From Moniliella sp. 'wahieum' (lineage: Eukaryota; Basidiomycota; Moniliellomycetes; Moniliellales; Moniliellaceae), in assembly GCA_003971905.1 (NCBI GenBank), contig RSEE01000163.1, forward strand, positions 2,501-66,500: 64,000 nucleotides of DNA, written 5' to 3'. Shown here one piece after another: positions 44,199 to 55,600 of this stretch (position 1 is its first letter; every line of letters begins with the position of its first letter). Below the pieces are notes generated by a model. It was not told the DNA's origin. It searched no databases and was given only the letters and a program-made list of their open reading frames with translations. The position numbers were made by a program, and so were the translations under genes.

Positions 44199-47100
44199 GG
44201 ACTACAGCTAGCAAGCCTTAGACATGGCTGCTTATATACAGCAGAAGGAATCAGGCCTCAAAGTGCCTCATGACAGGTATAGACAGAATGCGGGGCACTT
44301 CCCAGAGAGGGAAAGACTAATGCACAGCCCTTGCTCTCCAAGGCGCTGACGATGCGTATAGTCGGGCACAGCAGGAAGGGTTCTGACAAGACTGGACGCA
44401 ACGGGCACGAAGCATCGCACCGATAAAAGCCCATGCGACTAGGGCGGGCCGCGGATGATATCCCCAGCAAGGATAAGGTGTTGACTGGCTCTCTATCGCT
44501 AGTCTAACCGGACTGACGCGTGTTGGGCTGATGATCGATGAGATGTCTACGACATGCGGGGCTCAGCGTCCGTCGGAGATAACGGAGCGCCCCGTAACAT
44601 GGACCATGCAACGTATGTATCCCCAGTCTTCTCCTGGCGGCACCGGTGTCCCTAGTACCTCTGGCAAAGCCAGAAAAGAGGAAGTAATAGAGAGTCTGCG
44701 ACATACCTTCGGTCATTCTGTGCCGCTCGTATTGCCAACTTCTACTACAATAACTATAAAAGACGGACGTGCCAGATCCGCACCGGAGTACAACTGTATA
44801 CCTCCCTCCAATTATTTCTCAAGATGTCTTCACACTTGTGTTTTTTCCTTCTTGTCGATGGTTGTGGTGAGCAGATTCATCCTATGTGTATCAGGCCGAC
44901 GAATCCAACGAGAAAGACACATAATATAGCCCGGGAGAGGGCTGACATCGTAATTGAATTGAAGTGAGGGAGAGAGTAGAGCAAACTTACTGTGCAAACT
45001 GAAGCAGGACACGCCCAAGTTGGTTAGTTACATGGGCGCGGAGTAGGTTCTGTTGTTGCTGTGACGGAGTTGCTGGCTTCCCACAGGCGAAGACCTTCCC
45101 TGCCTATCGGAGACAAGATTCACGGAGGACTGAACGCGTTTCAGATTAAAAGTCCAAGGAACACTGGGGTGAGCATAGGAAGGTCGCGAGCAGTGCTTTG
45201 CTGTTCGTGGCAGACAGAGCCAGGTTGCGTCTACAAGAGCTTGCACGGTAGGGGCCGTACGAGAAAGCGGGGAGCTCCGATGGGCGAGGAGGGCAAGCGA
45301 GCTTTCAGAAAGGTCTCGTTATAGTGGGGATTGCCTAGAAGAAGGGTGAGGGGAAAAGAGTGGTGGGCGGTTTTGGCCTTACTATTGGATCTATAATAAG
45401 AACAGGCAGGTTTCATAGAAGAGAAGAGGAACAAATGAAAGACCAACCGGTCCACAGCGAAAAGGGGAAACGAGTCAAGGCGAAGAAATGAGGACCAAGT
45501 ACGAGAAGCACGAGGCGAGAGACGAGGCGAGAAACCGCGCCGAAACCATGTATAGTGTTTTGGATTTTTAGACTAACGCGAGCGAAGAAGAGATAAATCC
45601 TGCCTGTGTATATCTTGATCCAAATCACAAAATCATTGCCAGCTAGCGGGTTCTTCCGAACTCCCTTTGCCTTTCGTTCCACACCTCTCTACAACAAAGA
45701 GGAGGACATCGTTGCCCAAAGTTTGAGCTTGTGAGCAGAAGCCGGGATTAAAGCTGAGATCTACTGAAGACAACTTCAGTTGAGCTGTGAAAGCTTCCCG
45801 GGTTGGATTTGGGAAAGCCGAAAGACTGAGGGACTGGCAATCTGGAACTGGGAGGTGGAAAGCTGAGAGGCTAAAAGGCGGAGGAGAGCGGAGAGTAGAG
45901 AGCAGAGACAGCTAAGTGGAAGAGGCCAAAGCTGAATCTATTGTCTGGATTGACAAACTATGGAGACACCAATGGAAGATGCGGGGAAAACCAAGAACCA
46001 TTGCTTACAGGCAGGCACTACAGTTGAAACCACAGGGCACAGTCGTGACAGGCATATAGGAACACAGAAGTATTGATAGGCAAAGGGCAACTGTCGTCTT
46101 TACTGTTGTTGTTTTTCCAAAGATATCCGTATAGGTCGATGGCCATTTTCACCTAACATCTCGTACGAGGCTCTGCGATCATGGTATAACTTGATTGGGG
46201 TTGGGAATTATAGCTCTGTTAAGACACGCTATGAATAAAGGACTAGGCCGTTGATGGGATCAAATGTGCCGAGGCCCGTATAAGAGCAAAGGTGCAACGT
46301 GAAGGATACTCATACAAAAGTAAAACGAACATCAAGAGGTTATATCCTTACCCTCAACCATATTATTCCAGTCCACCACTGCCTGCTACTAAAAACACGC
46401 CTTTTTTCAGCGGAGTCGAGTCAGCTCGGCACCTTCGGTTTCACTTCCGTGTGGGTCCACCTCTCCACACATCTTGACCCACAGACCACCTACAGACCAT
46501 AAATATAGCAAGGGAAAGAGGAACGCAACAGCAAAGTAGAGGATCCAGGGGATCTGGATTCCATTCACCCATTTTCTTCCCGATGCCACACAGTCGTTTC
46601 CCCTCCTCTTGTACTACATCAACAACAGTGTGGTTTTATATGCGAGCGCTTCGAGACGTATAACCTTCTTGAAGGCTTGATAGGCGCCCCATATCGATAT
46701 CCCCCACCCGCGCGCGTCGCTGGCTTCGCGGTAGAGGGGGGACACGAGCAGAGAGGCGGAGAAAGGGAGATGAACGGATGGACAAAATGTAGTCATGATG
46801 ACAGAAGTGTTGGGACAGGGGGAAAAGACGGAGCAACATGGCGATATACGAACGGATGATTAACGTATAGGTAGATATAGAAATAGTCCGCGGTCGAGAT
46901 GTATAGGATGCAGAAAAGGACATTATTCACCTCTCACAGGCGCTCTGGGGTGCGGCAGTGGGTGCGCCACACATCTTTAAGAGTGGAGAACATACACAGG
47001 ACGATCGCAAGAAGTCCAGCCCGGCGTGGAGCCGAGACATTATACTAGGGGGATGATCGAGATGATAAATGATTCATGGAAAGAATGGCTGTTCTTGCAA

Positions 47101-47259
47101 TACCAAAAAAACGAATGGATGCCGCCATGTGATCGCTCCCACCCCGTCGACAAAGAGGCTGCAATCCACCGCCCGCGTCGAGCCAACATCCCATCAATTT
47201 TTCCACGGTGCACTGTTCGCCGCGCCTCTCTCGCATGTGGCACCGAGGACTGATTGCAC

Positions 47260-47325
47260 GCTCCAATTTCCAATTCCGCATCCTGTGCATCTCGCTCTAC
47301 CCTTTCTCACTTGCTTTTTTGTTCC
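47260..47325 (+). repeat. Dispersed repeat, copy A
   Basis: Starts GCTCCAATTTCCAATTCCGC and runs through CATCTCGCTCTACCC to a T-rich end. It matches the complement of 49831-49893 at most positions. Confidence 0.7.
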
Positions 47326-47647
47326 GTGTTGGACGCCTCTTGCTTCGTTCCGTGCACGATGCCGCCATTTTGTCCCCGTCTCTGGCTGGAGGTTGGTCTC
47401 CCTCTCGCTTCTCGCTGTTCCATGTTCCAGCCTATTACATTGCGTGTACAACTCGGACTCAGTGACTAATCGTATAGTGCATGATGTATGATGCACAGTT
47501 TAGTTGACTGCTGCTCAGCCTGAGCGTCCTGAGACTGAGCGGCTGTGCGGGGGTGGCTTCGCGTGGCTTTTGTGGCCCAGGCCCGACACAGGCCCCGAGC
47601 CGGCACCCAGCGGGGCGCGTCTCACACTGCGGTTTCGGAGTGACTAG

Positions 47648-47690
47648 TGACATGTGACACATCATGCATCATGCATGGTGTCACATGTCA
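47648..47690. repeat. 13-bp inverted repeat around CATGCAT words
   Basis: TGACATGTGACAC at 47648-47660 and its exact complement GTGTCACATGTCA at 47678-47690, around a 17-base spacer built from ATCATGC units. The whole is a near-palindrome of 43 bp. Confidence 0.9.
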
Positions 47691-48722
47691 CAATGTCACT
47701 CAGCGGCTCCGCCTCCGTCAACCGACGCTTTCTATGCGTTAAGCCTTAGGCCCTTAGGCGTTATGGCCTGCGGCTGGTCAACTATGCTCAGCTTGAGCTC
47801 AACCGCCCAGCCTCTTTGCAAAGCGGGAAGAGACATGCACCCCCACGCCCCACGCCACATTATGCTACGCGTATCAACTACCGGCTGTCTAGCGCCCACG
47901 GCACGTGTGACATGTGATGCATGATGCATGATGCATCTTCGCCCGTGGATATCTACGTTTGTGTGTGTTGGATCCACCGAACGAGATATAGGGGGGACAC
48001 GTGGGTTGTGACCGCAGAACATGCAGCAGAAGTGGGTATCACGTATATCACGACGAGACGCCGCCAGCCACGCGTGCGGTTGCCAATCCACAATCTCCCT
48101 CGGCCACATCCTCCACCTCAGATTTTCCCCGTCGGCACTGAACAACGTTGAACGTCCGCCCTCCTACCTTTTCTGCACAACAGCGCAACTTATAGGGAAG
48201 CTAATAAAGGATGAGATCTGAGAGTGACAGAGTCCCATACATTCACACAAATTAGGTTGCAATTACATGCGTTACAGCTCGCTTGAAGCTTGACGAGTCA
48301 CATGTCACATCAGCGACTACTTCTCTGGAATACTTAATCTCTCTTCTCTGCCCGAGGCATGCAATTAACAGCTTATATGCAACACGGCAAATGGAAATTC
48401 ACGCCAAGATGCACCTCATCAAACTAATGCTTCACTTCACGTTATGTTCTCCAAGGAAATTCAGCTCTGTGAGCATTGCAGTTCTCCCGCGTGTTTCAAT
48501 CACCTGCGCACTGAGAAAGTTCATTGATTTTGAGGGCACTTTGGGGTCAGTGGAAGGGGGGAGAGGGGAGTGGTGGATTCTTGGCGTCGTCGCAGTATGT
48601 AGCGCATTTACTATCTGAGTAGTAAAACAGAAAAGGCTACTACGGCCGTGATAATTATAACTGTTGTGATGATGAACTTTCTCACCAAGCCTCATCATGC
48701 ATCATGCATCAGGACATCTTCT

Positions 48723-48755
48723 TCGCGTCACGCGTCACTAGCGTCACTAGCGTCA
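48723..48755. repeat. CGTCAC repeats
   Basis: CGCGTCACGCGTCAC then CTAGCGTCA units spaced 9 bases apart, directly after CATCATGCATCATGCATC. Part of the same family of spacer words. Confidence 0.7.
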
Positions 48756-48880
48756 CTCCCAATTCCAAACCTACCTCCCTGCTTTCCCTCTTCGATGTTA
48801 TTCCTTGTGCTGTGATTGATTGACTTTATCTATAGAGTTCCACGGCTCTCCGCAGCTCATCTATAGCCTCTTGGGAGATA

Positions 48881-48910
48881 AGCACTAAGCACTAAGCATT
48901 AAGCGCTAAG
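48881..48910. repeat. AGCACTA heptad repeat
   Basis: AGCACTA AGCACTA AGCATTA AGCGCTA AG: four 7-base units with one or two changes, containing the palindrome AGCGCT. Confidence 0.8.
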
Positions 48911-49830
48911 ATCTATAAGAGCTAAGAAGGGCCCAGATGAGACAATGATATGAGGGGGTGGCAACAATTTAAAACAGCAACTTCATATCACCAACAAACA
49001 CGTCGAACACATCTAATACACCAGTGAGAACGACGGGGCCACCGGCATGTCGCCATTTTGCCACACTGTTGGTGGGGCCGCCGGCGACGTAAACCTAAGC
49101 CTAACATGTAACAGCATACGTTTACAGACGGAGCCTTACAGACGAAGGCTTAGTCGTAAAGTACTAAGGAAATGCACATAGTAGGACAGGCAAAGAGAGA
49201 GGACGCATGGCACGTAGTTGTGGGTGTATATCAGCACGTATCCATCCTCAATCTCATTTTTGACGGTGGGCGGGCCTGGAAAGACGGTATATATGTACCG
49301 GTGCGCCCAGTGTATGGGTTGAGCCGGGGGGTTTCGTACCTTCAGGGGAGTGCGCCAGCGTCGAGCGAGCGAGGATGAGGTTGTTGTCGCACGAGGGGCT
49401 GCATTCAGCGTCCAAGCTGGAGTCCTAGTACCTGGTGCTTTATATGGTGCTAGTAGCAGTCATGCTGAGGTATCGGACGAAGTAATAAGGGTGTTGTGGT
49501 GCTTCCAATTTGACGGGATAAGGGTGTACAGTTGTTTGCACCTCTTGCCATTGTTTCGGACTGATCTCGCACCCATTTCCATTTCGTTTTGTTTTGGGCA
49601 TATCTCGCTCTTGCCACTGGTTCTTCCGCGTTTGGCCCTGCTTCTGATCTTGCTTCTTCCCGAATTAAGATGGACCGTATAGGCTGTTCAACTCCACATT
49701 GCGCGGCCACAGACGGAAATAACTGTATCATTCGGGACTAGACGAGGGAGACCAACCAGTCTTATCGTCAGAGACGGGGGAAATGGAAAGATCATTCGTG
49801 GGAGAGGAATCAGAAGGCATCTCGGGCAGG

Positions 49831-49893
49831 GAACAGAAGCAAAAAGGAAAGGAAAGAGCGAGATACACGGGATGCAGAATTGGAAATTGGAGC
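49831..49893 (-). repeat. Dispersed repeat, copy B (inverted)
   Basis: On the minus strand starts GCTCCAATTTCCAATTCTGC and continues ATCTCGCTCTTTCC, then T-rich. The first 38 bases differ from copy A at only three places. The pair faces in opposite directions about 2.5 kb apart. Confidence 0.7.
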
Positions 49894-50524
49894 GAGCTTA
49901 GCCATTTAGTTACAGGCCCAAAACCCTTTCACTCCTCTATTGTAGTAAGAGACCACTTGCATCACGATCCATCCCACAGAGACCACGATGAAAAGAAAGT
50001 AGTGCTGCGATACGTGAGGCCGACCTGAGTATATTTCCCTCATGAAGCTGAGAAAAGCCAACGCACGATGAGCACTGGTTGCGAATGGGTTTTTCTTGTG
50101 GGGGTGCCTCTCAGATCTCAGATCTCTTCATCTCTCCCACACGTTTGTCATGGCACACACAATGGGTCTCTTGATTAATGAATTCGCCACTGGTGTGATT
50201 GGTGGGGGGATATGTAATTCATTCATCAGCTGTTTGTTCATTCAATTTGTCAGTACTCAGTACCTCAACGGTATACCTCAGTATACTCTCGTGTTCACAT
50301 GTCACGGTATATCACAACGGGCTGAGGCGGGGCAGGCTTGGCACGCAGCCAACCAACAGGTTTTATCGATTCTTGGCAATCCTTTGTGAAGGTGATCAAA
50401 TGGGTGGAGTTGGAGCGCCTATCAACAGGCCATCCATCCCTCTGACCTGATTGGCCAGGTCTTTCAGGGCACGGCTAGTGAACGACTGGAGTCTAGTCTA
50501 GTCAAGATCCAGATCATCGCATGT

Positions 50525-50550
50525 GCATCATGCATCATGCATCATGCATG
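50525..50550. repeat. CATGCAT heptad repeat
   Basis: Three units of CATCATG/CATGCAT type spaced by 7 bases, ending in GCATGC. Confidence 0.85.
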
Positions 50551-51128
50551 CCCATTAACCACACGATATCCATCCATGCATCAGTTCAAACCGGTTACGT
50601 CATGCGCGTCATGAGTGAATTGATGATGGTGTTGAAATGTTGGGGCTTACGATTAGCCGTAAGGCTTACGCACGAAGCACCTGCGCCTCTATGGTGCAAT
50701 GCTCGAACTCAGGCGTTCGCGTTCGGCAAGGAAGCCTGGATTGAGTTCAAATCAGCCTCACATCTCACAGGCTCAGCGACTAACAATCATGTCACCTGTC
50801 TAAAACGCTCAGCCTGAGTGCTGGCTCAGCGGCTCACGCTCAAAGCTCAAATTCAAAGTGCCTCGAAACCCGAATTCTTAACTCTGGTATCTCTCCTGGT
50901 ATCGATCGAGTATCTCTGACATCAGAGAAACGGGGTGGATGATCGGTTCCCAAGAAGCTCTCGCAGAAGCTCTTGGAGGTTGCGTACTCAGACTGAGTAA
51001 CTGAGGACCGAGCTCGGAGTACTCGAGTACGTTGGGTTCGTTGATCGTGGCTGGCGATCCTGGTGGTCGGTGCGTTCCTTCAAAGCCCCCTACCTTCGGA
51101 ACAAATATATAGTTTTGATGAACATAGA

Positions 51129-51360
51129 ACTTGAAGCTTGAAGCTTGAATGTTGAACGTTTGAACGGTGCGTACTGCGTCGACCGGGAGAGGGTGTGTGA
51201 GGATGCAGGATGGTTCCTTTGCTCCCCCACGCCAGCGACGTGTGGTCGCCGGTCGGACGGCATGGACTGGGATGGGGCCTGGGGACGGTCGGTCACCGGT
51301 CACCGGTGCTATGTCCCATGTCCCATGATGCATGATCGATCCATGATCCATGTGCCATGG
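51129..51360. repeat. Heptad clusters CTTGAAG, GGTCACC and ATGTCCC
   Basis: CTTGAAG CTTGAAG CTTGAAT at 51129-51150 passes into GTTGAACG. GGTCACC GGTCACC GGTG lies at 51291-51307. ATGTCCC ATGTCCC ATGATGC ATGATCG and ATCCATG units follow to about 51360. At least three different 7-base words occur close together, and the last run drifts from one word to another without losing the 7-base step. Confidence 0.75.
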
Positions 51361-52184
51361 ATGGGTGCGCAGATGGAGCTGGGAGAATGCGCTGGTGTGT
51401 GCGGTGCCACTGTGCCCCGAGGAAATGTGACGGTGACCGGTGACGCGTGAGGGCTGAGTCTCAGGCGCCATGCATCATGCATCACATGCGCATGTCGCAT
51501 GTCACACGCTGAGTTGCAGAACACAGAAGGTGGGCTCCCAACCATAAAACACTGGCGCCACACCAGCGGGAATTCCAACCAACGGAGCTGCGGCAGCGGC
51601 GGGCGCTGCCTGGTCGCGGTGGGCCAGCCGCGTGCTGCGCTGGGCCTGAGCCTGACGCGGGACCCTGTGGCATCTAGCCATCACGCACGAGCCCTGTGCT
51701 CCTGCTCAGCGCTCGGCGCTCGCCCCGTGCCGCCGCGTGCTACACGTGTGTCAGGCACCGGCGCCCACTCTTGAATATTGACGTGGTCATCTGCCTTGCA
51801 ATGCCCGCACCACAGCGCAGCCCAAGCCACGCGAGCGGTGACACGGGCTCAGCGTTGCTAGCACTAGCACTGCTCACCGCTCCAGTGTCCCTGGGCAGCC
51901 TCCTCCGTGGGTGATGCGTGGCGAAGCGTGATGCTTTTTTGGTGCAGCGCGCATTTTGGTATTTGGGCTCGGGACAGCCGGCAGGTGGGACGGATTCGGC
52001 CTCGGACCGACCCTCCTCCAGCTTGAGGTAGCCTCCCCCGCCACCACCAACCACCCCCCCCCCCCTCGTTCGCCTGCCTCCCCTCCCTCTCGCCTTCCCC
52101 ACCACCGCCGCCGTCCTTCGCCTCCTCTCCTTATTCTCTCCTCTGCCTTGCGGTGCCTATCAGCCCTGCCCTGTTTCCCATCCC

Positions 52185-54375
52185 ATGTCCTCGCCCGAAC
52201 CCATCCCCATCTCCACGGTGGGCACCAGCGGCAGCGGCAGCACCAGCCCGCCTGCTGGCTGCGACGTTCCTCCTCTTTACCGCCGCGCCTCGATTCTTGA
52301 CACGTTGACGATACCCATGAGTTTCGGAGTGGGTTCGCTCGGAGTGGCGCCCATGTCGTTTTCCAACTCGTACGCACGCTCTCCCTTTGCGACGGGCCAG
52401 TCGTTCCGGTTCTACGCTGCGGACCCCTCGGCCTCCTCCTGGCGCGGCGGGACGGAGGGCTTTGGGTCGACCGGCATGGCCATGTCGTTTGACCGCGACG
52501 GGATGATTGAGTACGTACTTTTCTCTCTCTGCTGTGCTGGTGCGCTGTGCGCCTTGGCAAGCTCCGTGGCTGACGGTAGGTTTTGGTTTTGGTTTTGGTT
52601 TTGGTTTTGGTTTTGGTTTTGGTTTTACTTGTGCATCCAGCCCGTTTGATACGTTCAAGTGGGATGGTACGCTGGCCCCGGACGCGGCCGGTGTGGCGCC
52701 CGGGTCGTTCGGGCCCGACCACCTCGAATCCCGATTTTGCCGCAACTTTACCTGCTGTGGCGTGGCGCTGGCGGACCTGCACGACCTGCTGCAGCACTAC
52801 GAGGAACAGCACGTTGGGCTGGACGAGGCGGAGGAGGAGGCGGTGCCTGGGATGGTGCTGGACGATGGCAGTTCCGACCATTCTTCCGGCAGCTCCAACC
52901 CGTCTAGCCCGGCGGCGCAGGCGGCGTTGGCCGCATCGCATAACCCCGCGCGATCGCGTCCGGGATGGACCAACGTCGCTGCCCTGGCCGCGAGCAGCCA
53001 GCGCAAACGTACCTTCCACGGCTTCCCATCTGGCCTCCCTCCCACCGCCCCGGCCGCACCGTGGGGCGGGATGCGGGCTGGGCCCGGCCCGCCCGCGCCG
53101 GCTCGCCCTTTGCTGGCGCGCCGACCGAGGACGCAGCAGCCGGCGAGGCACTCTTGGCCGGGCCCGGGCCGTTTGGCGGCTTGTCGGTCGGGGCCACGGC
53201 GGCGGCGGCGGACGAGGTGAGCCAGCTGCCGTCCTGTGCCCCGCCCAATCTGTTTTTCCCTGCGACGGGTGCGCAAGCGCAAGCGCAAGCACAAGCTCTA
53301 GCTCTAGCTCAAGCTCAAGCTCAAGCGCACGCCCCCGCCATCCCACCGCCCCGGTCCAGACGACGCTGGGCGCCAGCGCACTGGCAGTGGGCACACCGCT
53401 GGGTCTGGCGCGACGGCTTGTCGTCCCAGTGGCTCGCCGCGTGCGCCCGGTAGCGCCGACTCTTGCGCCCTGTTCGATCCGTCTAGCGCTACGGCCCCCG
53501 CCGGGCGGGGGGACAAGCCGTTCAAGTGCCCGTCAGTCGGGTGCGACAAGGCGTACAAGCAGATGAATGGGCTCAAGTACCATCGGGTGCACGGGCAATG
53601 CAACCAGAACCTGCTCGTGCCTCTCGCCCCGGCGGCGGGGGCACAGGCGCCCCCCTGCTCCACTGGGATCGGCAGCGCTAGGCCCGGGCACGGGTCCCGC
53701 CCCTGCTCTGCCCGCGGCGGCGGCTGCACGCGGTGCGAGTGGAGCGACCAAGACGGGGGCTGAGGCTCAGCTGCCAGCCGCACTGCTTTCTGCCCGCCCG
53801 TGGTCCGGGCCGGGCGTAGTGAACCAGCAGGCCAGCGGTCCCGGTGCCACTCCGACCGGCTTGACCAGCGGCGCCTCCCCCTCCGCCGTGGCTCGGGCGC
53901 CGTGTCCGCCAGGAGCGGCTGCGGCGGTGCCGGCGCGACGGGTGTGCCGTTGGATCCGGGCTCGCTGTACGTGTGCCAGGTGGGCGAGTGTGGCAAGACG
54001 TACAAGAATTTGAATGGGCTGCGGTACCATTACTTGCATTCGGGTTCGCACGGTCTGTTGGGGCTGCAAGTGTTGCATGCGCATGGCGGTGGCAGTTCGG
54101 CCAAGAAGGGCGCAGATGGGAGGGCGGTGGTGTCGACGTGGACGTTGGCGCCGGAGGAGGTGGCAAGGGCAGCACGCTTGGCAGCTGAGATGCAGGCTAA
54201 CAAGCCTAGTGTCAGTCAGCGCACCGTGGAGATGATCCAGGCCCAGGCCTTGGCCGGCGGTGGGCCCGGGCACAACCATAAGCAAGCGCAGGAGATGCAG
54301 GCCATCGTCGATGCCGATACCGCACCACAGTTTGATGCGATGGACTTGGACCTGGATACCGCCATGGGCGAATAG
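52185..54375 (+). CDS. SFP1: Sfp1-like C2H2 zinc-finger transcription factor
   Basis: Sfp1 is a fungal nuclear regulator of ribosomal-protein and ribosome-biogenesis genes, controlled by nutrients. It starts MSSPEPIPISTVGTSGSGS and continues YRRASILDTLTIPMSFG. Exon 1 ends MI and an intron (52511-52640) leads to DPFDTFKWDGTLAPD. Finger-like segments are FCRNFTCCGVALADLHDLL with QHYEEQH; FKCPSVGCDKAYKQMNGLKY with HRVHGQ; and YVCQVGECGKTYKNLNGLRY with HYLHSG. The pattern of one N-terminal and two C-terminal fingers, with NGLKYH/NGLRYH, is typical of Sfp1. It ends DLDLDTAMGE. An Ala/Gln stretch from a GCNCAA repeat lies at 53265-53335. Several slips occur between 53090 and 53760. It is preceded by the gene-poor tract and followed by Kin1. 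Confidence 0.82.
52580..52626 (+). repeat. GGTTTT hexamer array inside the SFP1 intron
   Basis: About eight GGTTTT units lie between a CTGAC branch-like site (52571) and the CATCCAG acceptor (52640), occupying the place of the polypyrimidine tract. Confidence 0.85.
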
Positions 54376-55600
54376 TCCGTCGCAGGTCGCGCTGTCGCGC
54401 TGCTGCAGCGCGAGCGTTGTCCCCCCCCCCCCCGCGCCCCTGTTTCTTTCCGGGTGGAGGGGGGCGTATGTCTCCGTGGCGTTCTTGCGTGGGTTGGCTC
54501 GCTGCTTGCCGCCCCCCCCTGTTGTTTTCTTGTTTGGATGGGCCCTGCACCTCGTGTCCGCCCTTGTCTTGTCCTTCTTTCTATGCGCCTCTACTTCAAC
54601 CGCCCACTTGAACCGCTATCCTTCGTTGAAACTCTAGAAAAAAAGCTCTCACGTTGTTGTCTCTCGTACCCCCCCCCCCCCAACCACACCACCACCATCT
54701 TGATCATCGTCCCCACCATGTATCGACGGTCGACCGTCGCCATCCGGCGCTCTTCATCATCTCGACCGTCATTTCCATCCTCATTCTCATCTTGATCCTC
54801 ATCCTCATCGTCATCATATTCCTTTTGATCGCCCTCCCCACGCACCCGTTTAATGATCGTTGTTGCTCCGTTTTGTTGATGCGGCACTGGTAGTATCCGT
54901 TGCGCTCCGCATCCCCCACCGCATGGTGCCTACGGTGTGAGTGTATGTTGATGGATTATTGTGTTTGGGGCTGTGTGCGTTGGGGGTTGAGTTTGCAGCG
55001 CCGTAGTCTGTATCGCTTGTAGGTGGGTGTTGGGCTGTGGGCGTGGTGCGCTTGCTGGTGTGTCGCTGGGCCAGGGTGCTGGCGGTGGGCAGAGAGGCGT
55101 GGGGCGGCGGCAGTTCAGAGGGAGGCCGAGGCATCTTTGGCTGGGAGCAAAGCGAACTGAACGATCAGCCACCAGCGATCCTCATCCATCACTGCCAGAT
55201 CGACCGCAGCCACACACGGATCAAATACTCATCGTGCTGATCGATGGCAGCGCACGAAGAGTGTGAAACGTTCACCAGGCGGAACCAGGCGGAACCACCG
55301 CCACCCGCGCAGTGCTGCGCATCGCCCCCTGCAGCTGCCTGCATGCTGCATGCGCGGGCCCTGCGCGCTGACGTGGCACATGCCATGCGCCAACCCTAAC
55401 CCACCCGCGCCAGCCAGCGCCCGCCAGCCCCTCCCCGCCCAGCGCCCAGCCAAGTGGGGCGCACACATCGCATTGGTCATCTCATCTCATCGCAGCCCAT
55501 CGCATCCCATCGCCATCGCATCTCCACCTCCATCTCCGTCTCCATCTCCATCTCCACCTCCTCCACCCCCACCCCCACCCCCTCCCCTCCCCCACCCGCC
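54376..55600. promoter_or_regulatory. SFP1 3' flank and KIN1 upstream region
   Basis: Contains C runs at 54420-54433 and 54668-54680, a TCATCCTCATC-type microsatellite at 54775-54825, GCATGCTGCATGCGC at 55343-55357 and a long CATCTC/CACCTCC pyrimidine tract at 55520-55590 directly before the KIN1 start. No extra gene supported. Confidence 0.45.

Larger units (their letters stand above)
43060..52184. other. 9 kb gene-poor, AT-richer region
   Basis: The base composition drops visibly against the GC-rich flanks and no frame longer than about 200 codons or with known similarity exists. Only one orphan frame (43779-44198, minus) is worth listing. The region holds most of the heptad word clusters, long C or G runs (43330, 43745), a diverged inverted pair (47260/49831) and a 13-bp inverted repeat at 47648-47690. 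Candidates are a centromere-proximal or subtelomeric tract, a heterochromatic spacer, or old degenerate mobile DNA. No reverse transcriptase, integrase or transposase motif was found. Confidence 0.55.

Noticed and set aside
44520-44950. Possible solo LTR starting TGTTGGGC with a TATAAAAG box
   Set aside because: No matching inverted end, no target-site duplication and no second copy were visible; TGTTGG is too short to count alone.
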